Assembly: GCA_037576215.1 (NCBI GenBank)
Contig: JBANDB010000018.1
Span: 744,001-808,000, forward strand
From: Armillaria gallica
Taxonomy: Eukaryota > Basidiomycota > Agaricomycetes > Agaricales > Physalacriaceae
Direction of reading: 5' to 3'
DNA: 64,000 nucleotides
Of the stretch, positions 33,140 to 46,262 are shown piece by piece; positions within the stretch are counted from its first letter, which is position 1; the number at the start of each line of letters is the position of its first letter. Made by a program: the position numbers and the translations under genes. Under the pieces are notes generated by a model. The model saw only the letters and a list, made by a program, of their open reading frames with translations. It was not told the DNA's origin and did no database searches.

Positions 33140-36100
33140 GGTGTAGAAGCTGAAGAAAGCGCGGAAGAGTTGGATGCTTTTATATGAGCCTACCCATTTG
33201 ATTGGTAGGTACAAACATTATCTTCTTACCATCTACGTTCCAATAAACCGGGTGCCTCGCAGCAACTTTAACTAATTCTAGGCTCGAGCTGAAGTCGAAG
33301 AAGACTGATGATCTTGGTACGTAACGACCACGGTTTACAATTTCATATACACGGATTCAATCAAATATCACTCCTTTCAATCCATCTATGATGGGTCGTT
33401 GAACCTAAGAACAGGGCAAGAGGATCAGAATGCGGAAAATCAATGCTCTAGAAGAACGATTGATATCAGTTGAGTGAATGGGTAAGTATCATGAGAGTGC
33501 GAAGAGAGCGACGTTCGCGAAAATCCCTATCCCGGGCGTCCCTGGCATCAAATGGAAGTCTCCTGCGATGTTGCAATTTAACGCGCAACCTTGCTTATTG
33601 TACTTAGCACTTACACTGCTTCTGAGAAATGCATTATCGGCAGATGGAGTGCACCTGGTGTTAAATATGACAGTGGTCCGAATAACATAATGAGCGAAGG
33701 TGGTGCGAATTTCTTCATCTATTGAAACGAAAGACGACTCAGTGGTACATATGTGCCACAAGGAATTACCAAGTCTGGCACTCCATGTAGTCGGAACACG
33801 GTAACAGTTGACTTGGCAAACAGCAAGTTCCTTGCAGAATGCTCTAGGCATAAGGCGCGGGGCAAAAGAATATATAGCAGCAACGTCAATTTCCCGCTCG
33901 AAATAACGTTGCTAAGGAAACGACCAGTGATAATTGATTACAGAGCCCAAAGCCTGCCTTGCAAACAGTCGTTCAGTAAGTTGTCATCCGGAAGTATTGA
34001 TATAGCCGTGGAACCGGAAGGAGGAACAGCTCATAGCACGCGGCGAGGAACAGACCAACCTCCCGGTAATAGACAGAGCTCTAGGCCAAACGCGGTGTAG
34101 CACGGGGATCATGAACTTCGTATCGGTAAAATTAGAAGTCGGTCCAGGTTGTATTATATGAAAGTCAATGCAACGGAGGCCGTAAAGCTGAAAAAGAAGC
34201 GACAAACCATCGAAGGGGGGCATCTTAAGCGCCGGGGCATAGAACGGATTGAGGGCCTTTCATGGATAAATCACGTCCCAGCGTCTAAGAAACGATTGAG
34301 TACAGGAGTAGGACGCATGCATACAGCAGTGATGTAAAAGAAGTTTCAACATACCGTGACTTTACTCATCCCGCCGAAAGACCACCCAATGGTATTGGGC
34401 CACGGTATCACGTAGTCGAGATTACTGCCGTTTCTTTCGCCGACTATCGACTATACGATTTTTCACTTGGCACTAGAGGAAGCTCACTCACTGTACGTAT
34501 AAGGCTGAACCGTGATGCAGCATCTCGGGAGCAGACCAAAAGAGATCCTGAATAAGTTTGCGACTGCTAAGATGAGTGTCCGAAATGAATCTCGGTAATG
34601 TAGCCACAAGACCAAGCCCATTATAGCCCGCTACGCCTGGTTGGAGGTGTATGAATTCACCATGAAATCGCAGCGACGATTTGTAACAGGTCAGAAGTGG
34701 CTGTGCTCATTGAATTTTTGACCGAACCTTCGACCGGCCCGAATTCGTCTGCCACCGTCTAGTAAACACACAACTGATTTACTCACGCGCTCCATTTGGC
34801 ATCGAAGGAACGCTTTGACGGTTACTTTGGAGCATGTCAAAATGATATGCTGATGCTAAACTCTAGGCAAGATATTCAACAAATCATCCCGCCAAGACAA
34901 CGCTTTCTGGGGAACATCTGCGAAGCGATTACTTACTTACTATTCGTAGTCGCTTCCTAAGAGGACATCTGTTGGTAAAATCAAGCGCAACCTACGCACC
35001 TTTCTCTGTATCTCTATGCTGATTTATATCTCTTCTATAATGATTTTCGACGTGGACAACGTTCCAAAATCTTTGATAAGGTACTTTTGGTAGAAAGGCA
35101 TCACCGCAGCCGCAATTCCGATAGTCCGCAGTGGTTGACCTATATTCTGTCCGATGTCCGGTGGAGAGGAGGTTCGGGTGAAGAAACCAAAGTCTATACA
35201 GATACTACAGAGACCGAACGAAGAGATCTTTTGACGAAGGCTTTCTGACAGGGTCAGGAGCTTCGCTTCGTTTCGTTTGGCGTTACTGAGAAAATTCACC
35301 TCTAATCGCAAACTTTGATGAACAGTACGGGCCGGAGAATCCGAAGGATCTGAATTACGAGGAGAAGTGTCCGACAGAGACACACGCCCATGAGGCCATA
35401 GAACATAAGAACACTAGGGTCCCTGTCCATCGTTTGCGCACAATGGGAAGAAATGCCCGGACTACGTTCAACGCTTCGAAAACATTGGTCCTGCGGCGAT
35501 GTCAGTGATTCACACGCAATTCATTCATTCCGGTGCCGGTCAGAGTACAACTTGCATTGTCAGTTAGAGCGATTATGATGGTGTCACCGACTTACATAGC
35601 TTCTCTGACGAGTAAAGATCCGTATCCTGCACTCTTTGAGATCACTTTTCCCCTCAGAAGGCTCAGAGGACTGTTGACTAGTATTAACAAGGACGTCAAT
35701 ACCTCAGCCTTTTTCGCGATACCCCACAAAGTCTCTACTCCGCGAGACCTACACATCCGTGCGATAAGAACGGTATGAGACTTTGCGGCCACGGTGCACG
35801 ATTTGCCAGGTCAAGGGTGTGAACCCAGCCATTCCTGATTGGAACCTTCTGCCAGTACCGGCACCAACACCATGTAGCTCATCAGGAGATGTGGTTATGT
35901 CCAACTCACGGTCAACTGCACTGAGCGCCTTGAGTCCTCCTGGGTTCCTCATAACGTCAGGGATCGTCCACGGGCACTCGCTATAACTTTTTCACCCCGT
36001 TCGAGAGCGGCGGTTGCAAAATCATGTCCAAGACCAGAGATAATTGACACGAGACGGAATGAAGAGAATGCGGAGGAAAAATGCGCGAAGATCCTGTGAT

Positions 36101-37338
36101 GAACCAGATAAGTTGCGAATACGTTGGACAGATACAAAGACGCCGGTGGGCCTTCACGAAGTCGCGGTGATATATCTACCGGTTTGCCACCATACGGGAG
36201 GGAGTTCAATCGTGACCTGGTCCCTGGCTTGGACATACGGAATCAATGCCGTCGGGATGGTACCGGTAAAAAGCTATGATGATATTCAACAAGTATGTGT
36301 TCCTCGGTGATGGCCTTGTTCTATTTTCTTTTCAATGGCGCTGCTGGAACATTCTGAAGGAGCCAGACAGGACAATTTGAAGATTCGTCATTTTCCTGTC
36401 CAAGTGCGTCAGCAGCTATTGCATCCCTTGGACTCATGGAATGCCACAAGAAGACCAAGTACAGAACAATATAAGGGTCTTCAGCTGATTTTGACAGGCC
36501 AGATCATGGCGCGATAAAGGATGTTGAAGTTGTGGGAAACCGATGACAGGGGCTAACCCTTATGAACATAATTTGATGGCCGTGCATCGGCATCGACGAG
36601 GTTTCGAGCTCAGTAGCGGCATGCTTATGTACAGATATTTGACCAATTTACGAGCGGTATGATGCACATTTCGACATAAAATTTTGCGTGCTTCTCTTTC
36701 TCGCTATTTTATATCACCATACACTCTCAATATCAGGTTCCCTGCTTCTTTAGTATTGTGATTTGAGTGCAATGCACTCCAGCTGTTAGGCTGTTAGTCA
36801 CTAGGTAGACAAACTCACGAGGAGCTTTCTCTACCTGTGCCATGTATTTATACTATTTACTTCCTAATATATGCACTTTCTACCCATTTCCTACGGATTC
36901 CTCCTTGCGAAGCATGCCGGGACATGCCGTATCACCGGAATATCACAACATCTTGAGTTTAAAACGCGATTCACCCAGAATTGATGGAAGGATGAAAGTA
37001 TGGCCATGTTCTTGCTTTCTAATAGGGTTATTTATTTAGTTTATTTTTTCATTATTCAATTTACTTCCCCCCTACCAGTGTCGGGCCGAGATTCAGAATG
37101 CCATCTGATTTAAAATACCTAATCAAGCAACTTCAACCTAGCCCGCTATGTATGCTGCGTCTGTCTACGAGAGCCTATCTGACGACCATCACCTCGAATC
37201 TTTTTATTTACTATGCTTGCTTGGGGCTTTACACAAAACAGCCAGTAAAGGCAAATGCAGCATGACAACATTCCCATCAGGATAACCCTGTGCACCGTGG
37301 CCGCATAGCCGCGAATGAAGTGAACCCAAGACGTTTCA
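33140..37338. other. 4.2 kb gene-poor stretch
   Basis: Only short open stretches in conflicting frames, apart from an SDR-like remnant (35775-36080). Readings at 33489-33851 (-), 33753-34100 (+) and 35024-35383 (-) have no recognisable domain. No repeat structure was seen by eye. Confidence 0.45.
35775..36080 (-). pseudogene. Short-chain dehydrogenase (SDR) remnant, N-terminal part
   Basis: On the minus strand, SIISGLGHDFATAALERGEK and then VIASARGRSL resemble the nucleotide-binding start of SDR enzymes (TGxxxGxG region plus the second strand). After a frame change, VDRELDITTSPDELHG matches the next conserved stretch. The catalytic Ser/Tyr/Lys region is not found. Truncated and frameshifted, so a pseudogene. 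Confidence 0.5.
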
Positions 37339-40300
37339 ATGAAGTCGTCCAAGTCTTCTCGTGAAATCTACACTCATCTTATGCTACAGAAAGAACACGG
37401 ATATCCTCTGTGGATTCCAGAGCCCGATGGACATCTACCGGAGGCCTATTCAGGGAAAGGTGTCAGGGTTGGCGATGTTGGTATTCTACGAAACGACGGG
37501 GGCTTCGACTATCTGTTTAATGCCTGCATACCGGCGGATGACCCAATCAATAAAGGTCGCGTTCCCGAAGGATTCGAGCCCATCATCTGTGCTGATATAC
37601 GGGAGGTCGAGACAATGCATAAGCGGGGCAGTGATATCCGTAGCGCCAGTGTGTCCAGGGTGGAAATGAGTATGGGTGGTGCAGCAGAATCTCCGTGCGT
37701 CTCATTATCTTAAATTCGACCTCAATAGCTGATTTTCCCCCAGATTCCTTATAGGTGGTGGAGGAGGTTTCGAGTTCAGCTGTTTACGAGAAAAGGGTGC
37801 CATCCTTGTACTTCCCGATGGTGGGGCGCGCTACGATGCGCTCAACCTATCTCAGTTCCGAAGCTATGCCACCAGAAATGCCCATGCTTGGTATCAATTC
37901 GCAAATATCGTTTGCGGTAGAGAAGCTGCCAACGGATCGTTGTATCTCGTCACGGGCTGTGATAAAACATGCTCCTGGGGGGCAGCATCGTTCTTCAACC
38001 CCGCGGACACGCGTTCTTTCTCGCTCAAATTACTTGTTGGCGGAGTGGCGGAGGGAAACATCAAATTGGGATATTCGTGGAAAAGCACGTCATCAGCGGA
38101 CGTCAGGGCATACCCTGATGGTGGATTGACATATTTCGTTGACTCACTTCGCCCAATCAATGTGTTTTTCTGCGCGGATTTGGTATCTCAATTCGCACAA
38201 ACGCGTTTTTCCAACGGGTCTTTGGACCCACAGAGGTATCACAAATATCTGGGACCTCCAAAGACCGAATACCACGCTTTGATAGTAGTATGCCATACTC
38301 CGACGTGCGTTGGAAGCGTAGAGAGACGGATAGAGAAAGAGAAAGAGTGAGTCCCCCGTCGTATGTCCAGCAAAGCATCCTAACTCACTCCACTTATTCA
38401 GGTAGATAGCGGTTCTGTATCTCTGTACCCACCTCCCCGCAAATGCCGCAGGCAGCAATTGCGTGAACCGATCATCAGACCGCCCCCGTCTCTGGCACCA
38501 CCCCTTCTGCCAAATCGTTTTTCTAGCGGTTCTAACCCGACTCTGCCCGCATGGAATAAAGCTTCTAATGAGGAGCTGTATGAGGAACTGCGCCGTCTTG
38601 GGATGATTTCCAACAGTGATGCACCCTCTCAGGAGCAAATGGCTCCCCAAGGTCCAGCACTCTGGGCCCCCGATGATGATGGTACTTACGACGCGTCTAT
38701 CCTTCGACAAGTCCCATATGCCGAGGCAGCAAATTCCTCCGATTTCGCTACCCCGCTTGTTGCTCCCATGGAGGTTGATGCCACTCCTGAGGCAAGTACC
38801 AAAAATGGAGTCGTTGTAGATGAGTTCGAGTTCAAGGTAAACCTGTTCACGATCCTGTCCCACTTCAATGCACTCAACTGCGTTATAGGATAACGCAAGA
38901 ATAGCATCGTCTATTTCTGAGAGTAGACGCGAGAGAATCGATGCATTCAGTGATTCATTTAATGTACCCACGCGGGTCCCGACATTACCTCTCACTATCA
39001 ATGAACACGCTGTAACCACAGGAGGGATTGCTCATAACCATCAGCAGCTACAGCAACAGCAACAGCCAGCAACACTTTTGAGCCAGATCCCAGGCTGGGG
39101 GGGTACGTCAGGGAGAATTTTCGAAGTAAAATGTAATGACCGTGTTAGTACAGAATACAACAGACCGTCGGAAATGCTAGGTCTATCCTTCGATGTATCC
39201 TTCGAGACGTCGAACCTAATACCAGTAAGCCCTTCTTCATACTACTTTGCTATTTGCGCTGAGGCGTAGGCCATAGCCTGAGTCCGGAGGTGTGAAGTCT
39301 TTCAAGAGAACCAAATCATTCAACCGTCGGGTCAATACTCAAGATTCTTTATCTATCAGGCCGGTATGTTGCCGTCCCGTTCTTTGTAGATCGTTCATGT
39401 CACTTTCATGTTGTAGCCAGCGAAGAACAAGAGGAAAAGATCGGTATGACGTCCTTCTTACCTATCTACTGTTTGATCCACCATTGGCTCATTCTATTCC
39501 GCTAATTAGAAGCAGCCTGTTGCTGAGTCAGCACAATACCAGGATGCCAACGTCGAAGTAGGTTCTTGTGCGTGCGTAAAAATGACTGTATTTGTTAACA
39601 AGAAATCACAGGAAAATGCAGGTCCTTGTATTCAGTGCTATTGTATTATTATTGAAGATGTGTATAGATACATAGCGAGGAGAAGAAACCGAAACTCGAG
39701 CTTCCGGGACCGCCAGCTCTACGTGGTTCCACATCTCCCGCAGATGACCAGCGTGGAAACAGTAGTGACGCGACGAAACTCACAGGGGATAGCGCTACAT
39801 TATCCTACAGACTGGTAAGTTTAGTGCTTTTCATACAATAGCCGTTTCTCATTCTACGTGAAGCCACAAACACACGATGGTCAAATGAATCCCGCGGTTC
39901 AACGTTATGTAGGACTTCCATATCGTGCTCAATCTTCGTTGTACCCATGGTTTGATCAGGATATTGACAAGCAAGCGGAGGGTATCGCCTCAGCTTCGGA
40001 CGTGGGAACGCGTGGCCCAATGGAACTTCAAAATCCCGATCTCGAGACTGATAATAATACCAGTAGTGTAAGTAGGTCACTGCTATATCAACAATCCGGC
40101 CTAATTCGAGGATAGGTCCGCACCTTGACCTCCACTCAAAGTTCCCCAGGCCCTGCAGATCTCACAGAAATAGCTAGATCCTTTCAACCACAGGTAACAT
40201 CCTAATGTGCCTGTTCCCTGAGTACTCATTGTGAGCGTATCGTAGACCGAACTTCTCAACCCATGTGCGAAGTTTAACGAGTTCATCCTGAATACTGTTC

Positions 40301-40600
40301 GCTTTCCCGCTTGCCGTAGTCAACTAGTGCTCACACTTTATTTACAGCACCCTCATGTTAATGTCGCGATCACGCATTCCGACGAATGGTCATCGGCTCT
40401 AAGCCAGGTAAGTATCCTGGTTCAAACCCCTTGGAATAAAGCTCATTCGGGGCAGGGTGATGACTCCGATGTCCTCCTGCGAGTTCTGTCTGATTATATG
40501 GTTATTGTCCGCAATGGTGAGCACTATATCTATCTCTGTTGCTATATAAGGGTACTGAAAGGAGGGTACTACAGGAGTAGCGATGCTTCAGGCGCGGTAG
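37339..40600 (+). CDS. 14-exon agaricomycete family protein (~835 aa) with one frame break
   Basis: Exons: 37339-37694, 37744-38346, 38402-38836, 38889-39224, 39277-39363, 39417-39443, 39510-39557, 39680-39814, 39864-40067, 40116-40193, 40246-40296, 40348-40407, 40456-40516, 40575-40600. The N-terminal part (HGYPLWIPEPDG, FDYLFNACIPADDPINKGRV, WYQFANIVCGREAANGSLYL, NQCVFLRGF) matches, from memory, a domain common in mushroom-forming fungi with no known function. The middle is Pro/Gln-rich and disordered. The end (HPHVNVAITHSDEWSSAL, VLSDYMVIVRNGVAML) is again ordered. Near 38154 the frame shifts by one base (CCCAATCAA where an extra A would restore it); adding one base makes the whole CDS a multiple of three. 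No AG acceptor is available there for an intron. It is either a sequencing error or a fresh mutation. Confidence 0.7.
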
Positions 40601-41298
40601 GCAGGCTGATAGTCATAAACGTGACGTAGACTGGCCGCACCACAACTAGTACCTTTTTCTTATTCCGCTATCTATCTGCCATTTGTTTTCCTCACTTGCC
40701 CACTCTCATCGGAGTGTCATCACATAATTGTGGCGTTTCATGAATGCTTCGAACGGTATGGAAGTCCATGATAGATTGCTAATCGCTTGCCGGCGATTTC
40801 ACGGATGGTGAAGCACACGTCAGTAAACAAACTGGTTGATTCACTTCTGCTACATACCTATAGTTTGTGCGCCTAGATAGGTCCCCTATCATCTTTCTAC
40901 ACGCTAGCTGTAGCTGACCAAGGTTACAGCTTCCAAGTATCAGACCTTGGGAGGCCCTGGAGAAGCTTCTCAACATCAATCAATTGATTACGCGGTACTT
41001 CCAAGAGTCCTTTTCTTCATGTCCGATGAACATGTTGGGTATGTAAGATGCGCCTCCGGCAATCAGTCAAAAGCAACCGCGCTCAATATAATATTACCTG
41101 TTTCACAAGGACATCTTCAGCTTTTTTCAGAAATAAGCGCGGGACGTGGGAGTAGTCCTACCCGGTCTCTAGATTAGCACCGCACCGGGCGGTGTTGTCA
41201 GGACTCAGGGAAGGTACATATGCAGACCGGGACTCGGAATTATGCGCCGCGACTTTTGTATATATCGTGGAGGTTCCTTCCTTCTCCTTAGAATTATC
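40601..41298. other. Intergenic, promoter side of FAD gene copy A
   Basis: Seven hundred bases without a supported ORF. It should hold the promoter of the following gene. No TATA box is assigned. Confidence 0.4.
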
Positions 41299-43477
41299 AT
41301 GACTTTCGTAGCCATTGCCCTGCCTCTTGCTGTTTACTATGCTGTATCGTTGCTCTGGAGGATTCTCAGGCATATACTGCTACGAAAGCAGACTTGCGTA
41401 CTTGATCTCAAACAGCTTGGCTTATCTAGAAGTGATAACCAAAAGATCCACGGCACAGCGGTCATCTGTGGTGGGAGGTGAGTCTGACCGCTTTTGCTTT
41501 CACCACCTTCACGATACTGAGGAATTGTCTGAAAGTTTTGCCGGTCTATTTGCAGCCAGGGTATGCCACGATCACTTCGACGACGTCGTTATCGTCGAAC
41601 CGGAAGCATGGGCGAACGACCCGGAGGCTAAGTGCCAGGATGCATGGAATCAAGCGAAGCCTCGTTCTCGTGTCATGCAATACAAGTCCTTACAAGGTCG
41701 TCTCAAAGTTTTCTTGAACCACTTCGAGGAACTGAGCTAAGATTAGGGCCCATTCAATCATTTGCCTTCAAAGCCCTGTGTAACCTTTTCCCTGACCTTG
41801 CAAAAGAATGCGAATTGTCGGACGTAAAGTATGTTTGACCAGTTTGGCTTCGTTTACCTGGTATTCAGCAATCGGTTCGTTAGCGTTGGGCCTTCTGATT
41901 TCCGAAGTTCGACATGGGGACGATGGACCAAGAAACCATATAATCAATATAACGGGACACTTCCTGATACGATTACCGCTGGTCGCCCCGGGTTGGAGAC
42001 ACTTATGCGCCGTATGGTTCTTGGGGGTCGTTACAAAAACATTCAACAAGTTATTGGTACTGTGACTGGGGTCTCCCGCGATGCTTCCAACTCTACGCGT
42101 CTCGACCACGTGATGATTCGAACTGCAGGGGGCACCCAGGAAATCAAAGCGTCAATAGTTGTCGGTGCGTAAATTAACTCATGGTGTTCTCGGGACTAAT
42201 CACAAGAGCGCAGATTGCACTGGTCCGGCATCTGCAGGCTTGAAATGGTTGCAGCGTGAGGGATATGGTCGGTCAGCCACATATCCTCTTGGTAAGGTTC
42301 CTCTAGAAAAGGTAAAGGTCGCTTACAACCAGATGATCACCTATTCGACATCCAAGTTTCACGTCCCACCTGGGCTCGGTAATAGGCTCCCTGGCCTTCC
42401 GGCATCATACGAAAAATGTAGTCTCATTTATGTCTGCGTCACCGACCCTACGTTGGACTGTCGTGGCATACATATTCAGCGCGTCGAAGGGAACTATAGT
42501 ACGCCGCCTCCCCGTTGCATGCGATTAAAATGCTGACGTCTTCCTCGTAGTACATGTCGGCTGTGGTGTTTTCGGCCAGAATGACCTTCCCCGAACTCTC
42601 GAAGAGATCAAAAAGTATGCGCAATCAATGGTCACTTGGGAACCCATACCCCCATCAATATTCGAACTGCTCGATATGCTGGAGGAAGTCGAAGACACCA
42701 TGACTTGTAGTCATCTCCCTTTCTGTAGGAGAATTTCTATCAAAAATCTCGCTATTGACTGACAGGTCACTTTCAGCTGGGGCGAGTTACATACGATACG
42801 ACAAGGCCGTTAACCTACCTGTGAATTGGATAGCTATCGGAGACAGCATCATGAAGGTCAATCCTCTTTTCGGGTGCGTTTCCCCCCGACTCTATGCAGT
42901 CGCGTTTCAGCCGTGTGCCACATTTCAGGCAAGGAGTCGCAAAGGCGCTTTTGGGTGCAATTTGCCTCAATACGCTACTCCAGAAATACAATGCGACTAG
43001 TGCCGTCCCGAAAGACTTTTCAAACAAGTTTTTTGAGATGCAGAAGAACAAAATTTCACATATATGGTGAGTTGAAGCTCCCGGAATATCGTTGCCCATT
43101 ATGTTGAGCCTTGTCGTCAGGGATGCAGACAAAAACTGGGGTATCAATCGTCCCAATTTCAATTCTGAAATCAAGCTGATCTTGCGAATCAAAGATTATG
43201 GGTACCACTCCACTGTTCCTATACCTGGGGAGACATTATCTGTTGGCTGGCTTTCGCGATGGTATACGAGACAGCTTATCATACTTTCATTCGATGTGAG
43301 CTTATACCATGCTCTCGTCAGAGAAGTCTAATCCCTTCGTAGGACTTGCAAGTAGGATCTGCATTGTGGAACATCAATATGATGCTCGCACCTCCACTCG
43401 ACGCTTTGGAGCCGGGGATCATTTTGAAGGTTGTCTGGTGTGCCTTCAAGAGGTCCGTAGCGAGGTTCATACCATAA
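41299..43477 (+). CDS. FAD-dependent oxidoreductase (monooxygenase-like), copy A, 550 aa
   Basis: Eleven exons: 41299-41477, 41536-41696, 41747-41828, 41884-42164, 42214-42498, 42551-42724, 42777-42873, 42929-43066, 43121-43140, 43195-43295, 43343-43477. The frame closes exactly. Residues about 3-25 are an N-terminal membrane segment followed by Arg/Lys. The dinucleotide motif TAVICGGSFAGLFAARV spans the first intron, and VVIVEPE ends the second strand. The central motif VVDCTGPASAGLKW and the second FAD motif GDSIMKVNPLFGQGVAKALLGA match group A flavoprotein hydroxylases and halogenase-like enzymes. A hydroxylation or epoxidation at a membrane is likely; the substrate is unknown. It is convergent with copy B, 592 bp away. 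Confidence 0.85.
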
Positions 43478-44069
43478 ACACAGATTTGTAGAGTACGGAA
43501 ATTTAGCTTATGAGCCGACACGATGGTATTGAGGATGTTTATATCTGAGGCGTTAAATCCCTTTCCTTCATTGTCAGTACCAGTTCTTCATCGAAATTTC
43601 GTATTTTCAGGTTGATTGCAGGAAAGTGCTCATACTATGCTAACATCAAAGGATTGTTTCCTATGATGTGAAGTTCTCCAGGTACCCACTCCCCGCCAAT
43701 CTGGCTAACAATATTATTTAACTCCTTACTGTCTATCCCAAAGCAGCCTGCAGAACCTCAAAAACGCGCCGAGAGCCGCACCTGAAAAACATGACTCGCT
43801 GTCCGTAACAAATGGCTCCTCGTCCCCTCCAAACCACTTATCAATGGCCAGGTGCGCAAGTGAGGCGAATTTGGCAAAGCATTCCTTTCGCGTTTCCGAG
43901 ATAAGAAGTATGCATTTTCTCGCCGGTAACGAGGACAGCTTCTATACAGTAGTAGAAAGGTTGTGTCCACATGTCCACGAACCGTCGCTAGCTAGACTTC
44001 CCAGCAGTCCGGTATATTCATTATAGTACGATTACAGAAGCTTCTTCATCAAGGAAGTCTCGATCCCCA

Positions 44070-46262
44070 CTATGGGCGCCTAATCAAATTCCATACAACT
44101 TTCAACACAAGGGCCAGTTGCAAGAGATCAGTTGGCGGCGCAAGGAGTACTCGTAAATGCCATAATGCCGAGGCTGCTTGGGTATCCTATCCGATATGTC
44201 AAACACAGATAGGCCCGCTATATTTTATTCGGAGCTTACAGTGAAGGAGAGGTCTGTCAGCTTCTTGATATACCATCGAAGCCAAGCACCTTCAGAGAGG
44301 GTCTCCCCTGGAACCGGCACCGTAGTCGGGAACGCATAATCTAGAATCATTCAGTTGAATCAGCCACTCGTATGCACAGATACGTACCGATGACTTTTGT
44401 CGTACTCCTGAATGTGACATCGTGCATGAATCACCGAACTTGAACATTGGGATTGTAGCCGCTACGCACCAAATCGGTTCAATCTTATCTGTGTGCATCC
44501 GAAAATACTTCTTTGAGAAATCCTTGGGTATATAGACTGGGACGGTTTGCAGTAGCTTATTCAGACAAATTGCACCGCAGATCGCTTTTGAGCACCCTTG
44601 TCTATGGTCCCAAGTTTGTGAGTCTGACCTGAGGAAGGGCTGTGGGCCGAAATATACGCACCCAAAAATAGGATTGACCCTCATTACACTGTCTCCGGCA
44701 GCGATCCAATTTGACGGTAGGTTTACTCCCCTCTCATACCGAATCCAGGTTGATGGCGCTATCAGGGACAGACCGTTTCAGGATGGTGTCCTCGAAAGAA
44801 GAGAAGAATCAACCCTACCAAAACGGACTTGGCTGCACGTCATGGTATCTTGCGCCTCCTTCAGCATGTCCAACATAGCATACCATCCCTCTGGAATGGG
44901 AACCTCAGTGACGATACTTCGAGCCCAGACTTTCGCTTCTTCCAAAGTCTTTGGAAGCTCGCCAGCACTTTCTGAACCGGTGACGCCAAAACAGAGTTGT
45001 ACTTGCGAGAATAATCAGTATTATAGTCGCTTACGAGTAAAATGACTTACTGAAATCACCCTCGATCCTTTGACTGTATATGCATCGCCTCTCCTTGTTT
45101 ATATCTGGGATAAATACATATATCATCCCGCATTCATCGTACGGTACCGGGAGGCCGGGTAGCTTCCTCCCCAGCTCTGGGGGGACATGGAATTGGAGAA
45201 TCGAGTAATGAAGTTTCTGGTCATAAGAGATCTTCAGTTTGTGGAGGGGTAACTCATTTTTTGCAATTGTGTCGCCGATACCGTACCCCTCCCTTCGAAG
45301 CCATTTGAGACCGACAGAAGCAGATCCAGTACAATCTGCAATAGACCAAGTTAGCGAGGAAGCTGACATGAAGGCAGGGTGGGGTCGTACCAACGACGAG
45401 CGCAGCAGAGATGTCGGTCATAGCTCCCTCTGGAGTACGCACCGTCACTCGATCGATAAAGAGGGGATCGGATACACCTCGCGAGATCCCCACAACTGTC
45501 CCGATGACTTAGTGGATGTTTTTGTAGTCTCCTCCGAGGACGAGACGACGAAGGAGCGTTTCGAGGCCTGTACGACCAAGGTAGAGCGTTTTGGGCAGGG
45601 AGCCGCTGTATTGTTTATAAGGCGAGACCACCTCGCTTCCCCACATATGAAGATGCTGGTCGTTGGGACCTATTCTACACGTATATTCAGTATAAATATG
45701 ACGGAATTAAAATAAAGCTAAGCTCACCTTATAGACGATAATTTACATTCTTCTGCAAGGTTGGGAAACAACCTTGCGAAGGACATATAGCCGATCGTAA
45801 GGAATGCTGCAAGCGGTCCATAGTCGGAAGAGAGGATATGATGGATGGGACTCACAATGGAACGACCCGTATTGCATGACTCTAGTGCGCTTGTTTTCCT
45901 GATTCCATGCATCGGTACGTTTAGCGTCCTCCGAGCTCACCCACGTCTCTGGCTCGACGATGACGACATCTTCAAAGTGATCATGACACACACGCGCTGC
46001 AACCAGACCTGCGATACTGAAACCCATGCGGCGTGAATGAGGGCAGGACAAGATGAGTTGACAAGACTACCTACCTTCCGCCACAGATAACAGCGGTGCC
46101 CTTGATCTTCTGGCTAGGGAGGCGGCGTCCAAGAGTATCGATATCCAAGACACAGGTGTGCTTCAGGAGAAGACGCCGTCGTAAAGCACGTTCGAGATAT
46201 AGTACGATGTAGTATATGCCGAATATGACAGCGGCAGTCTGGGCCCATGATACGACGTCCAT
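44070..46262 (-). pseudogene. FAD oxidoreductase, copy B, complete but with one nonsense codon
   Basis: Same architecture as copies A and C. The first exon is 46262-46075, starting MDVVSWAQTAAVIFG (membrane segment) and ending at GTAVICGGS. Further conserved motifs are GLVAARVCHDHFEDVVIVEP, LVLGGDYKNIH, DCTGSASVGLKWL and GDSVMRVNPIFG. The last exon ends at TAG 44070-44072. All introns are readable with GT-AG. In the fourth exon a TAA (plus 45509-45511) follows KNIH, where A and C have Gln (CAA to TAA), at about residue 198. The rest of the frame is intact, so loss is recent or the stop is an allele or sequence error. Whether it is a functional gene elsewhere in the population cannot be told here. 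Confidence 0.8.

Noticed and set aside
38105..38170. An intron explaining the frame change in the 14-exon gene
   Set aside because: There is no AG between the last good codon of the first frame and the first of the second.
38144..39019. 291-codon open frame on the minus strand
   Set aside because: Exactly antisense to well-supported exons of the 14-exon gene.
39612..39621. A 10-nt microexon (GAAAATGCAG) in the 14-exon gene
   Set aside because: Including it puts the next exon in a frame that ends at a stop soon after the following splice; skipping to 39680 keeps a clean frame.
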